The notes beneath the pieces were generated by a model, which saw only the letters and a program-made list of their open reading frames with translations, searched no databases and was not told the origin of the DNA. Shown piece by piece: positions 10,106-21,183 of a DNA stretch of 64,000 nt (position 1 is the first letter of the stretch; each line of letters opens with the position of its first letter). The translations under genes were made by a program, and so were the position numbers. The stretch spans positions 480,281 through 544,280 of the forward strand of contig MNCI01020108.1 of NCBI GenBank assembly GCA_015680685.1. Direction: 5' to 3'. Source of the stretch: Gnetum montanum. Taxonomy: Eukaryota > Streptophyta > Gnetopsida > Gnetales > Gnetaceae.

Positions 10106-12048
10106 ATATGGGGCCCTCAGTTCTTTTTCAATTTTTGTTTTACACATTTTTGTTTTACAATGTTTTTGTTTTACAAATTTCTTTACCTTTTTCTACTTTT
10201 TGTTTTACAAATTTCTTTAACTTTTCTTGTTTTTGTTTTACAACATCGGTGTACTTTTCTATTTTTTGTGTGAGTGTGTGTGTGTATCCACCATGTAAGT
10301 TCGTCACCTAATAAGTGTTTGGATTGATGGTATGAACTGTTTTCATATTGATTGCTAATGTTTGGTCTTTACCTTTAAGTCACAATGTTGATACTAAGGT
10401 ATGTTTCTTTTGATATGGCAGGCAATGAGATCACTTCATCCATCCATCCACCAATTTCCATGGTTTCTCCTGGCTTGGAAATGTACAGTTCCCTTCTAAT
10501 AAGAACTTTAACGAATCGGTGACTGGATATTTCTCAAACTAAGGAAGGACTCAAGGATTGCAAAGGGTGTGACTTCAAAGGAACTTGATGCTTTTGTGTT
10601 GGTCATACACTTGGGTGCTTGGATGTTTTTTTCTTGAGTTTTCTTGCCATTTCGATGTTACCCATTCTTCGGAAGCTGAGACAATAAAAATAAGAAGTCT
10701 TTGCATGGTGTGGTCCCCACGCATAAAAATACAAAACAAAAAAAAACCAAAGTGAGGATTCAAAGCACACCCCTAAGACGAAATAAAATTTGGGCTACAA
10801 GCACTAGTTATGGAACCAAAGTGTTCCCTCTAACTAAGGCTCTTCTCGCTTCCCATTCTCTCCTTTGTTTAGTTGGAATGGTGGTGGCTCTTTGAAGATG
10901 CATCCTCGTTATCCGAGTGGATGGTTTAACAGAATGCATTGATGCGAAGTCACTGGAAGTGGTTGGTTTGAGCTCGGAGTTGGAATGAGATTTGCCAAGT
11001 CACATTAATCATGCAACATACAAGGGGCTGTACACCACCTTGTCCTTGGGATTCCATTCCATCCTCTTCTCTCCACCCTTCTCTCCACTATTCACCTCAT
11101 TGTCGGTCGTATCATTAGTGTATATATTTTGGTTGATGCATTGTTTTCTTTTTTGGTAAATTCTTCCGGTTAAGACTTTAACTCTTGTTCTAAAGGACAT
11201 TCCCAGCACCTACGGACTCTTTGAATGTCGGATTGTCAGGGCACTAAGGGCATGAGCCTGCTTTGGGGAGGACCCACTGACATTCCTATTTGGAACATTA
11301 GTTAACTTCTTTTCCTAAAAATTTTGCAATTGATTTCATTTTGTTCATTTCCATCTTGACATCTCTTTTATTGATGTCCTAGTTGTCCATTTTTATTTCT
11401 TTTTCTTACTCCTTTTCTTTCTCCATTCTCTCGCTACTGGAGGTTCGCAATTAGTCATGGGGGTACGGGGCCTGATTTTTTTGATTTTTCTTCTAGCCCC
11501 GACATTTTTGATTTTCTTCCTAACCCCTACACCTTCAGTAGTCATCATTACTACATCTTCCCAGGTCCATATTAGCCATACCACAACCTAGCCAATGGAC
11601 TTACACTGAAGCAAGGTATTATTTACTTAATAATTCAATTACCCTTGCTAATATATGATTGTGTTGTGTGTGCAGATGACAATCATACAACAATGGATTG
11701 GATCTGGAGCTAGAGCAAAACACTGGGAATGGAGCAGCGCTGAAGCAGCTATGCAAGGAGCAAGATCGATGGCGCGCTTATGAATGGAGAACGAAAAGCA
11801 CAATCTTGGCGTTGGCAGCAGCGACACTTCTTTGTATCTCTTTGTTTCTCTCTCAGTTGCCAACAAAGGCCTGATGTCATTGTAATAAGGTGTTCACCCT
11901 TGTTGTCATGAACACCAGTTTTGTCAAGTCTTGTAATAATGATCCGTTCACATGTCATCCCATTAGTTCCATTCCCTTAATAATTCTATACCTTCCTGAT
12001 ATTATTGTAAGGAACTTGAGGATGAGTTTTCATTCAGTCATGGGGGTA
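10106..12048 (+). other. 3' non-coding region of element B with conserved short frames
   Basis: About 1.9 kb between the protease tail and the 3' LTR. It begins with an array of TTTTGTTTTACA-type units (10130-10250) and a GT microsatellite (10268-10285). It then holds a stretch shared with A and D that reads in sense as a decayed form of the D frame at 33302-33646, and two antisense open frames (11209-11009 and 11584-11393) that are also seen in D. Near 11660-11673 the sequence TTGTGTTGTGTGTGCAG resembles a splice acceptor and is conserved in D. No polymerase or integrase motif is present. Confidence 0.7.
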
Positions 12049-12908
12049 TGATGAGATGCGATATGCACAAGCCGCAATATCGCGTCCTCTACGATATCGC
12101 GTACGCGATATCGCATCGTCCCCTGTGATATCGCGTACGCGATATCGCGGTCCGTCGTCAAATCTATAAGTAAGAGGCAGCACTCCCCTCATTTCCATAT
12201 AGAGGTTAGAAGTAGCGAAGCTCTGGCGGATTAATCACCCCAGAGATAGAATATTTTCCATGTGCCCACAGTAGGAGTCCCCCAAGTGAACGGTTCTTTA
12301 TTCGAGCAGCTTTGTACTTGAATGCAAGTTGTGTACGGTAATAAAGATAAGCTTTGTGGATAAACCTTCCAGTACATGGATACGTTTATTTAATGTTATT
12401 TATTGCTTTCCTAGTGACGCGGCATGAGTACGACTTGGTTACGAGCATTGAAGAATGTGTACGGCTAGCCAAGGAATCGGCTACTCATCGCGATTAGATT
12501 CTCTCACCCTTACCTCCTAGAACGTGGGACGAGTACAACTTGATTATGAGCATCTACNAGTAACGATTAGCATTTGGTAGCCACAGTTGCACCGTTCAGG
12601 GTGTGTACGGTAAGTGGGAACGGATGCTGATGCTAGGACTTAGTGCTATAGTTAGAGTTAGTTTTAGTCTCTCAACCCTTCACCCCGTAGCATAGGAGAT
12701 AAAATCATAAAAGACCAAAAAAATCATATACCTCGGACTTAGTTAACCATACATCGTGACAACAACAAGTAAGTCTGGGAAGACAACGATTAATTAACCC
12801 CAAGTATTCCTTACAGCATTTAGGCATTTAGTCTGCAGAGTTCGACCGGATCGTGCATGCTATGCTCATTTCGTATGGTTGAGTGTAGGGGTACCTCGCC
12901 ACTCATCA
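12049..12908 (+). repeat. 3' LTR of element B
   Basis: 860 bp with the same termini as the 5' LTR. It is shorter mainly because about 100 bp present in the 5' LTR (about 6165-6270) are absent at the single N at 12558, probably an assembly join. Its U3 carries two long perfect palindromes centred on GTAC (around 12092-12113 and 12127-12146) where the 5' LTR has fewer. Confidence 0.9.
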
Positions 12909-15782
12909 ATTGGGAAGTCCCCCTTATAGTTGTTGACTTGAATCACTAGGAAGTCGGTTGGATACGACCATCCACAAATAGTGGTAATAATGTCCTCCAC
13001 TAGTCCTAATGGGATAGTGATGGATTGGTGAGCCAGCTCTAAATGAATGTTACTCTTTTTTAGTGGAGGTAGGTTCCAGGCTTTGTACATTTCTTGAGAG
13101 ATTAAGTTAACACTAGAACCTGAATCCAAAAGAGCCTTGCAAGGTTCATTCTTAGTGATTTGTAAATATATAAGAGGACTCCTAGGATCGGAGATTTTTC
13201 TAGGAAGATGGCTAGCCTTAATCTAATCAGTAATGGCATGTGTCAACATGATCATGTGCGTTGAATGTGGCCTTTGGTTTGGAGGGAGTTCTGAAGTTTC
13301 GTATGATAGTAAGGCCTTTGGAGAGTTAGCTGCTTGTTACTACAAGGAATTGGTTGGACTGTTGGTCCTAAATAAAGGTGTCTTCTTTGTGCGATTGTCT
13401 GAACCAATAGTAGGATGAGGATTAACAACCCTTGTAGCATTATGTTGTTGCGGTTGGGTAGGGAGCTCACCCTGCATGGCTAGAGTAGGTGGTAATGGAG
13501 TTAAGGGTGGAAGAGATGTAGCTAGATGAGAAGAATAGTATGTTTGTGGAACATGTGCCCTAGGAGAAGAAGTTTTGTAATACTCATGGGTTTAGTAGTG
13601 AGTTTGGGGAGCAATGTGACTAGGACAGTCACATGGAGAGATTGGTTGCCGCATGTAGTATCCATACAGGTCAAGTTGATGGTAAGGATACTGTTGATGT
13701 GGTGGTGGCATTCCCCATGATTGTGGGTGTTGCCATTGTTGATACTGCTCATTTGGTTGTGGTGGAGTTCTACTTGTATAATACAACAAGGGTTGGTGGA
13801 ACTACCTTGGGTTACCTTGGGGATAAGGTAACCTTCAGGGTGTTTTCCTTCTGTTTAATCATGGGTTGAGTGCATACACCCTAGACTCATGCAGATTTGA
13901 GATTATAGGGCAACATCTCTTAGGATGGTCATATTGGCATATCTCACATCCATTCTCATTGTCTGTATCTAGATCCACAACCTCTTCGATGATGGCAACT
14001 TTGCCCTTACCTTTGTTACATGCATATTCAGCTTCTCTCTTTTTTCTCCTTTCTCGATCACTACCTTCCTCTCTAGACTCCTCTACTATTTTGAGAACTA
14101 TTTGAAATCTATTATCTAGGGAGTCCCACATTTGGTTCACCTTTTTCGATACTTCTGATGCAAGTTTTTGAATGGACAAGGTTTTCCTATTCACCATCTC
14201 TTCAAGTGGTGACTCTTCTTCATCCTCACAAAATCTAACTCCCTTCTTTCAGAGGGAAGAATCTCTGTTATATTATTCCACGCTCTCTCTTTTCCTTAAC
14301 TCACTTTCCTCTTTAGCAACTTGCTCCAACAATCTTTGTACTTGATGGACCCTAAGCTCAGATAGCCTTCCTTGGGCATAAGTCCCAAAGGTTCTTCACG
14401 TTTCGTGCCTAAGCCCATCTACAAGATGGCATAGTTATTTTCTTTGCGAGTAACCATGGCTTGGGCAACAATGTAATAGTGCATAATATTGACCCATGGC
14501 AGCATCCAAGGGTTCTTGTCCTTCTTGTTTCCATCCTTGGATTTGCTTTCGCAAGTTGGACACTTGGGAGTACGTTTGATACTTATTATTGAATTATTCT
14601 AACATGGTACTCCATCGGTGAATGGATTCTGGTTCTAAGGACCGGTACTAGCTCTCCGCTTCCTTGATCAATGTCCATGGAAACAACTTGAGTTTTTGCC
14701 ACTCGTTTTCTATGTTTTGCAAGGCACATGCATCGTGAAATGCTTGCAAATGATTTTGAGGATCAGCATTGTATCCCCCTTCAAATCATGGGATATTGTT
14801 CATGTCCAATATTTTGATCCTACTATCTCTTTGGTGCCTCATTAGGATTCTAACAACCTCAGTTATATCTAGCATACTTCAGGTAGTGAGTAGGGGTTCA
14901 TCATGATCATACTATCTATGGTGTCTATGATGCCTATGTTGTTCCTTCCTCTCCCTCCTCTCATGATGAGTTTCTCTAGAATGCCCTCATCCCCTTTCTC
15001 AGCTACTTTGTCTATGATTCTTGTTTCGCTTACCATTATCCTCAGGGTCTTTTTCCTTGCGACTACGTCCAAATCCTAAAGGAGAGGGTGAAGGATAAGA
15101 TGAAGGTGAAGAAGAAGGAGGATCATCATCATGATGATGCCTGCTTCCTTCTCTTCGATGGTCATGGCCTCAATCGTGGTTATGATCGGAATGTCCATCT
15201 TTGTCATGTGTTCATGTTCCTTTTTCAAATCCTTTTTGTCTGTCGGTACCAGAATCTGGGTTATGGATAGTTGAGTGAAGATTCTGATACACAACCCCTT
15301 GACCGAAGTTAACAGGAGGGACATCATGGTGTGGGGGACCTCCTGAGGCAGGTTCACCACCCTCATTTTCATCTATGACATATGGGACATTCTAAGACAA
15401 CTTCCCCTTCATGGATTCATAATGTCTCTCCTGTTGTAGATCCCTTTAACGTTGTACCTCTTTGGGTCGATACTTTCTCGAGTCGTGATCATGCACAATG
15501 TACTTTGCCTGTAAGTGCTGCATACCAATTCATGTGAGAGCATGAAGAAGCATTCTTGGGACTGAGCGAGGGAGGTAACACTATGTTACCTTCTAAATCA
15601 TGCCAACATAGTTGTTCATCTTGGTGGAGGATAAAGGTAAATTTTGGTATATACTCATTGGGATGAATGTATACCACGCAAAACTGTTGGTGGACTGGCG
15701 GATTATCATGTGTACTACGCCTCTGATTTTTCCTTGTGTCGAACCTAGGCTGTGAAACACTCTCGTAAGAAGAAGGAGACAT
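12909..15782 (-). pseudogene. Broken gag-protease polyprotein of element C (5' part)
   Basis: Starts MSPSSYESVSQPRF at 15782, so C belongs with F to a subfamily distinct from A, B and D (MSSSSSHK or MASSHK). Gag core blocks are visible but interrupted by stops and slips around 15480-14200. The block near 14197-13859 keeps the shortened zinc knuckle CEICQYDHPKRCC. The retropepsin is at 13129-12909 with DSGSSVNLIS and the hydrophobic TIPLGLVEDIITTICG stretch. It stops at the insertion point of B; the protease C-terminal part continues at 5678. Non-functional. Confidence 0.8.
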
Positions 15783-15920
15783 AATTGTCTATTTAATGTG
15801 CAATACTTTTCATTTCAATAATTGTAAGATAACCAACCCTAAGGGTTCGTTCCAACGATGGGACGATTTCCTAAGTTCTAGCTAGTGCACAAACAACAAA
15901 GTCCCCAGCAATGTCACCAA

Positions 15921-16767
15921 TGATGAGTGGCGAGGTATCCCTATGCTCAACCATACAAATACAAGTGTACATGCACGATCTGGTCAAATTCCAAGGACTA
16001 AGTGCTTATGCACCTTTATAGAACCCGAACGGGTTAGTCAATCGTTGTCTTCCCAAGCTTACTTGTATAGCGCGATGATATGGTTAAGTAAACTTGAGGT
16101 ATATGATTTTTATATATTTTTATGTTTTATCTCCTGGTGCTACAAAGGGATAAGTGAACTAATTAAGTAACCAATTTAATTTAACTAATCAACTATGCTC
16201 TAACTAGTCCTAACACTAGCATCCATTCCCACTTGCAGTACACATCCTGAACTAGTGCAACACTACTGGGATTACCAAATACTAATCGTTGCTAGGTTAC
16301 CAAGTGTTCCACGCATGCTTGAAGTGGTTGTATTGAGTGTGCTTACTTGGGGGAGTTAACAAGGTGAGAGAGAGAACATTAATTAACTAAGGAAAGCATT
16401 AAATAACTATAAATAACATTAAATAAGCGATTTTGAATACTGCAAGGTTTATCACAAAGTTTGTTTTTATTTCCGGCCACAAGGTGTGCTTAGGTACACA
16501 ATGCTAGAATAAAGATCTGTTTGCTTTATGACTCCTACTACGGGCACTCAAAAATAATTCTAACTCTAAGAAGGGAAAAAGGCAAGAGTTTGGGTAAGGG
16601 ATTAAGACTAATTAACCAACTATTGCCAAACCAAGTGCGCCCGCCTCTTATTTATAGGCGACAAGACAGGCCCTAATATCAGATGTCCGATATCGCTTGG
16701 AAGGCTCGGATATCGTGTATTCAATATCGTAGATGCGATATCGCAGCCCCGATATCACAGCTCATCA
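15921..16767 (-). repeat. 5' LTR of element C
   Basis: 847 bp bounded by TGATGAG at 15921 and CTCATCA at 16761-16767, the paired family termini. Just inside its right end lies a GATATCG-rich U3. The TATA-like and polyadenylation-type motifs are placed as in the LTRs of B and D. The adjacent primer site TGGTGACATTGCTGGGGA (15919-15902) is tRNA-Asp-like with substitutions. Confidence 0.85.
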
Positions 16768-17690
16768 TGTAGGAATGCTTAGTAAATACCAAAGTAGTTC
16801 AGCCATCGAGCATTGGAAAGCTACTAAAAGAGTCATGAGGTATTTGCAAGAAACTAAGAACTACAAGTTCACATATAGGCATACCAATCATTTTGAAGTA
16901 GTTGGATATTTAGATTTAGATTTTGTGGGATATGTAGACTCTAGAAAATCAACTTTTGGATGTGTTTCTATTCACTAGAAGAGCCATATCTTGGAAGAGT
17001 GCTATGTAAACAATAGTTGCTCTGTCTACAATGGAGGTAGAATTCATTACTTGCCATGAAGCTACATCAAATGCATTATGGTTGAGAAACTTTACTATTG
17101 GCTTAGGAATTATTGATTCCATTACAAGGTCGATAAATATATATTGTGATAATTCTGCATATATATATCACAAGGTCATAGTAAGCAAATCAATATAAGG
17201 TACCTTGTTATTAAGGATAGATTCAAGCAACATAAAGTTCATATTTAGCATATTAGCACTAAATTGATGATTGCTGATTTCATAACTAAAGCTTGGTCAA
17301 CAAAATAGTACATGGATCATGTAAAACATATGGGACTTATTAGTTCATTCCATATATAACTTGCTTCTTACTCAAATTGTAAATCATTACAAATCTCTTG
17401 GATAATAATAAAGACATATATTTTGATGCACATAAGGCCTAGGTCATTAGTATGGTTAAAATATGACCTTAGCTAATTTTTGAATATCTATTCATAAGGA
17501 AATTGCTCATAAAGTACTCACTTAAGAAGTGTCATGCTTTGTAATTCATGACAGAAAATATTCAAGCTTAATGGATATAATCATCATGATTCAAGTATTG
17601 ATATTTCTTTTCTTGAGTATGAGCATATTAACTATGGCCATGATACAGAAAATTTTCATTTTTGTCATACATGAGCAATTAGTAGGAGAA
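16768..17690 (+). pseudogene. 3' end of a Ty1/copia pol: reverse transcriptase tail and RNase H remnant
   Basis: The reading from 16733-16978 (VGMLSKYQSSSAIEHWKATK, MRYLQETKNYKFTYRH, FVGYVDSRKSTFGCVS) is the end of copia reverse transcriptase and start of RNase H, where functional relatives read HWKAAKRVLRYLQGTKDY and DSDFAGCVDSRKSTSGY. Downstream in shifted frames one can follow TMEVEFI, ALWLRNF, SINIYCDNSAYI and IADFITKAWSTK, the rest of RNase H. Multiple frameshifts and stops. The upstream part was separated by insertion of element C within the GMLS motif and is not in the window. Confidence 0.85.
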
Positions 17691-18251
17691 TGTAAGATTA
17701 ATCACCCATAATGATAGTTTTTTTTCCCATTCTTACCATCATTGGCAATTTCTCTAACAACTCTTTCAATGTTGGTAATTATAGATAGGTACCACCACTA
17801 CCATCATGTTATTCCTAGTCACTTGCACCAAACCAATATTAAAGAATGCTATAGAAATTAAAAATACATAGAGTTACCATGGGGAAAACCTTCAAGGTGA
17901 AAAACCCCAGTAGAAAATTGGCCCTTGGATTGTTAGTAGTAGCACAGCTTCAGAGAATTAAAGCTTAAGGAGAATTTATAAAGAAGGGGAGATGGCTCTC
18001 AAGATTATGCTTCAAAGGAATGTGGTGCCATAGATGCTCCCTTTTAGCTCCTTATACATTGTTCGGGTTACAAAAATAAACCCAAAATTAAAAATGGGAT
18101 AAGGTAGTTTATTTTTGTGGGGATAGGTACAAGACCAAATATGACATAGACACGAATAAAATTATAACAAAGCAAGGTAGAAATATCTATAGAAAATCAA
18201 GACAAAGGTAGATTTGTCTTCATCCACCTCATATATCATTCGTAATAGAAG
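17691..18251 (+). repeat. Probable 3' LTR of the copia element (right end unresolved)
   Basis: Starts TGTAAGATTAATCACC right after the purine tract AGTAGGAGAA (17681-17690), the usual copia polypurine/LTR junction. It contains CCATGGGGAAAACCTTCAAGG and GGTGAAAAACCCCAGTAGAA (17877-17915), stretches common in plant copia LTRs. The end cannot be placed; it may be interrupted by the Merlin-like element at 18260. Confidence 0.5.
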
Positions 18252-18259
18252 TAGTGTAG

Positions 18260-18405
18260 GGGAACATTACACAATACAAGAGATGACATTGGTCAACTCT
18301 CTTTCATTGCTATTAACCGATGTTGTGTTCTTGTGTTTGGTTTTTCTTGTTCTTGCCATCTACCTTTCTAAAATGGAGGGAGCATACTTTCTTACTTTTA
18401 ACTAC
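18260..18405 (+). repeat. Left terminal inverted repeat of the Merlin-like element
   Basis: Matches the reverse complement of 21183-21047 over nearly its whole length with one internal gap of about 12 bases. Shared blocks include GACATTGGTCAACTC, TTTTTCTTGTTC, CATCTACCTTTCTAAAA and CACTTTTAACTAC (last with one mismatch). Confidence 0.75.
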
Positions 18406-19499
18406 TTATTATACTAGTGTTCTTCTTCTTTCCAAATTTAATCTTTATATCCATAATAATTTTGGCGTGAGATAATAAAAACTTCTTCTTTATTTAAGTG
18501 TGCTACTAAAGAATAAAAGTTTGTATGCTGTTATGATAAATTACCGCAAATTTTACTACTAATTCCTTTGCTATTTTGATTCATCACTATTTTTGTAAGT
18601 ACATTGAAGTACACAAGTGCATGTTTATTTTGTTTTAGAATTTTTATTTTGTAGAGTAATCATTGCATTTTGCATTTTCTGACTACAATGTGTAGGTAGG
18701 GTAAGATTGAAACAACTAGTACATTTTGTTTTCTTAAAATTTGTAGGGTAAGATTGAAAATTAATTTAATGTTATTGTGCAATGTTCCTGCTACATCTAC
18801 TACCACGTGCTTGGACTGTGCATTGTGGCTAGGCCACATTTTCATTTGTATTTTGTCTTGCAAAAGTCATCTGCCCCCTATTTCCTTCTCCTTTTCTTTC
18901 CATTTATTAGGTCCTAAATAGGGGTAAAAACTTCCTTAAGAAATGAAATTTTAAACAAATTAGGCAAAAAATAAACACAAATAAATCCAACTAGCTACTC
19001 CAAAACTCTTAATTTGGCAATTATAAAGTTTACATTTAACTATATATATCTTGGGATGAAATATTGTAAAAAACCTTATTTTGGGTTTTGGTAACCCCAC
19101 AGCACCACTTATAAAAAAAAGATAGCAAAACCTAGTGTAAGCACCTGCCTCCTTATGCAATGATAAATTATGCATGCTATCATAATTCAAATTGAACATT
19201 AATTCCATAAACTAATAAGAATTTGTTGAATGTACCAATATGGTTAATTCTAAGCATTGTTTAGCATCATTTTACATTATTCTTTTTCATGTTTTTTTTA
19301 TAAGACTTTATTGTTTTTTGCAATTTTGTATACCAATCAGAGTAATTTGGTTGCCAATATTTTCAATTTGAGATGGTATTTTTTTATTGAGTTTTACCTA
19401 GTTGTATGATTTATTAATTTTTTTATGAAATTTTAAATAGCTAGACTAATGTATTTGTTATTGACAATGATATTTATATTTTAGGATCTTTCATCTATG

Positions 19500-20327
19500 A
19501 TGGGAAGGGAACGACTATATTAAAGAATTAAAAAATTAGAAGACTATATTGATTTTTATCAAGAATTAGGCCTTTTATTTAGAGAAAAAGTATGTTCAAA
19601 TTGTAGCATAGTAATAAAAAAACAAAAAGCTTCTTCAAAAAAAGAAGGATGTATATTTGTATGCCTTCGATGTGACAGAAAAGAAAACATGCATTTTGGG
19701 ACTTGGTTCATGAAATCAAAATTAGAATTAAAGAAAATGCTTATGATAATATATGATTGGAGTTGGTATGCTTTAATGAGTATGTAGAAGTTCAAAACCA
19801 AGTTTCAAAACACACCGTAGTGGATTGGTTTAATTTTTGTAGAAATGTATGTGCAAATGCTTTATTAAAAAATTCACAAAAAATTGGGGGTTTTGGAAAA
19901 ATAGTAGAGATAGATCAGTCCAAGTTTGAAAAAAAGAAAATATAATAGAGGTAGATCTATAGTAGATCATTGGGTATTTGGAGAAATTGAGTGTGACTCG
20001 AACAATATGTTTTTCTTGCTATTCAGAATAGGTCTAAAGAAACATTGATAAATACTATTTATCAATGGATTAAGTCTGGCTCTATTATTTATAGTGATAT
20101 GTGGAAGACTTATGATTTAGAATGGGTTTATCAACTTCAATTTGATCATAGGATGGTGAATCACTCATTGCATTATTGAAAGCACATGGCGAGTAGTAAA
20201 AGCTAGCATTCCATAAAATGATTTAAGGTGGGAGTTACATGATTCATATCTCCTTAAATACATGTGGAGAAGGAAATATGCTCCACGAAAACAAAATGCA
20301 TTTTTAATATTAGTTAAACATTGTTGA
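19500..20327 (+). pseudogene. Merlin/IS1595-type DDE transposase remnant
   Basis: Several frames together spell a transposase. From 19542 an N-terminal zinc ribbon reads CSNC and CLRC about 24 residues apart, followed by FGTWFMKSKLELKKMLMIIY. After a frameshift near 19760 comes SKHTVVDWFNFCRNVC, then KIGGFGKIVEIDQSKF (first catalytic Asp, about 19910). After another slip, DHWVFGEIECDS. A third slip leads to NRSKETLINTIYQW, then GSIIYSDMWKTYDLEW (second Asp, about 20095), VNHSLH, and in a new frame IESTWRVVKASIP (catalytic Glu, about 20180) and SYLLKYMWRRKYAPR, ending at TGA 20325. About a dozen residues between VNHS and IESTWR appear deleted. The order and motifs are those of the ISXO2-like transposase domain (DDE_Tnp_IS1595), which in eukaryotes marks Merlin transposons. 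Confidence 0.8.
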
Positions 20328-21046
20328 ATTTTGTATGAACCCTTTTAATGATATATACCATTAATTGCTTCATTGTATATTTTTCAAATTATATGGTATT
20401 CTATTATATGAATTAAGAACATTATCTCCTAAATTTATGTTCAAGACCCCCTCATAACTTCATAAGTGATCAAATTATTTTTTAAAATTGAGAAAAGTTT
20501 TAATGCTTTAAATAAACCTATGCTTATTATATAGGAAGGAAGTATTACAACCTAAAATAATATGACTATAAGCATATCCCAAGACATATAGCCAAAATGA
20601 TATATTAAAATACATATGTATTCCTCTTTAGCTAATCATTGGTGGCTTAAATAGTTATCTCATTGCCTTGTTAAATAAGAGGTTGCAAGTATTATTATAT
20701 TCTTCTAGTTTTTAAAATATACTTTAGTGGCTATATGTATACCCTTAACCACAAAATTTGTATTTCCTTATAGGCAAAAATGAAATCTAAAACCGGCCCA
20801 ACCTTCCTAATTAAAGAAGTGGATTTCTCAATATTGTCATTAGATAAATTGATCACAACTAATCCTTCGTGAATGGCACCCCTTTTCACCACCATGCTAA
20901 AAATTATAAAACACTTCCCAAACTTGACTTAAAAAACACACTATGCAGCTTCTCAATATCAAAAGCAGCTTCTTGGTTAATATTTTTGAAAAATTATTTA
21001 TTCTGTCTTATGTAGGACTACATTAAAACCATCTTCTATGTTTGTT

Positions 21047-21183
21047 GTAGTTAAAAGTGAGAAAGTTACACTCCCCTTGTTTTAGAAAGGTAGATGGTAG
21101 GAACAAGAAAAACTGAACAACATCTATTAATAGCAGTTGAAGGGAGTTGACCAATGTCAACTCCCATATTGTGTAATGTTCCT
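21047..21183 (-). repeat. Right terminal inverted repeat of the Merlin-like element
   Basis: Inverted copy of 18260-18405, ending AATGTTCCT before the TAGTGGAG duplication at 21184-21191. Open frames seen inside both repeats (18214-18417 and 21241-21023) resemble each other only because the DNA is repeated. Confidence 0.75.

Larger units (their letters stand above)
5679..12908 (+). mobile_element. Element B: complete gag-protease-only LTR retrotransposon
   Basis: 7.2-kb element with both LTRs (5679-6623 and 12049-12908), primer site, gag-protease frame, about 1.9 kb of 3' non-coding sequence and a short G-rich tract (TGGGGGTA, 12041-12048) before the 3' LTR. It is flanked by a perfect 5-bp target duplication ATTGG (5674-5678 and 12909-12913). 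The two LTRs are very similar by eye apart from U3 palindrome number and a stretch missing at the single N (12558). No reverse transcriptase, RNase H or integrase motif is seen anywhere between the LTRs, so it is non-autonomous by structure, similar in layout to described plant TR-GAG elements. It inserted into the protease region of element C. Confidence 0.95.
5429..16767 (-). mobile_element. Element C: minus-strand gag-protease LTR element split by element B
   Basis: The 5' LTR is at 16767-15921, the primer site at 15919-15902 and the gag start at ATG 15782. The internal region runs leftward to 12909, where element B interrupts it inside the protease, and resumes at 5678-5429. The interruption is exact: ATTGG stands on both sides of B, and removing B restores the protease reading GDFPI...AWLSTVDAHLE that the other copies show. 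The 3' part and 3' LTR of C are missing; its internal sequence runs into the LTR of element A near 5428. C itself sits inside a copia element, whose reverse transcriptase/RNase H region begins right after the LTR at 16768. Confidence 0.8.
18260..21183 (+). mobile_element. Decayed Merlin-like (IS1595/ISXO2-type) DNA transposon
   Basis: A 2.9-kb segment bounded by inverted repeats of about 140 bp (18260-18405 against 21183-21047), both starting GGAACATTACACAATA after one or two bases. It is flanked by a near-perfect 8-bp duplication, TAGTGTAG (18252-18259) and TAGTGGAG (21184-21191). Its centre carries a transposase remnant with the DDE pattern of the IS1595/Merlin group. Eight- to nine-base duplications are a hallmark of Merlin. 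Boundary and classification come from three agreeing features: repeats, duplication length and protein. The transposase is heavily broken, so the copy is inactive. Confidence 0.75.

Noticed and set aside
18214-18417. Similar short proteins encoded at 18214-18417 and at 21241-21023 on opposite strands
   Set aside because: They lie in the inverted repeats of the Merlin-like element; the likeness is DNA repetition, not a gene pair.
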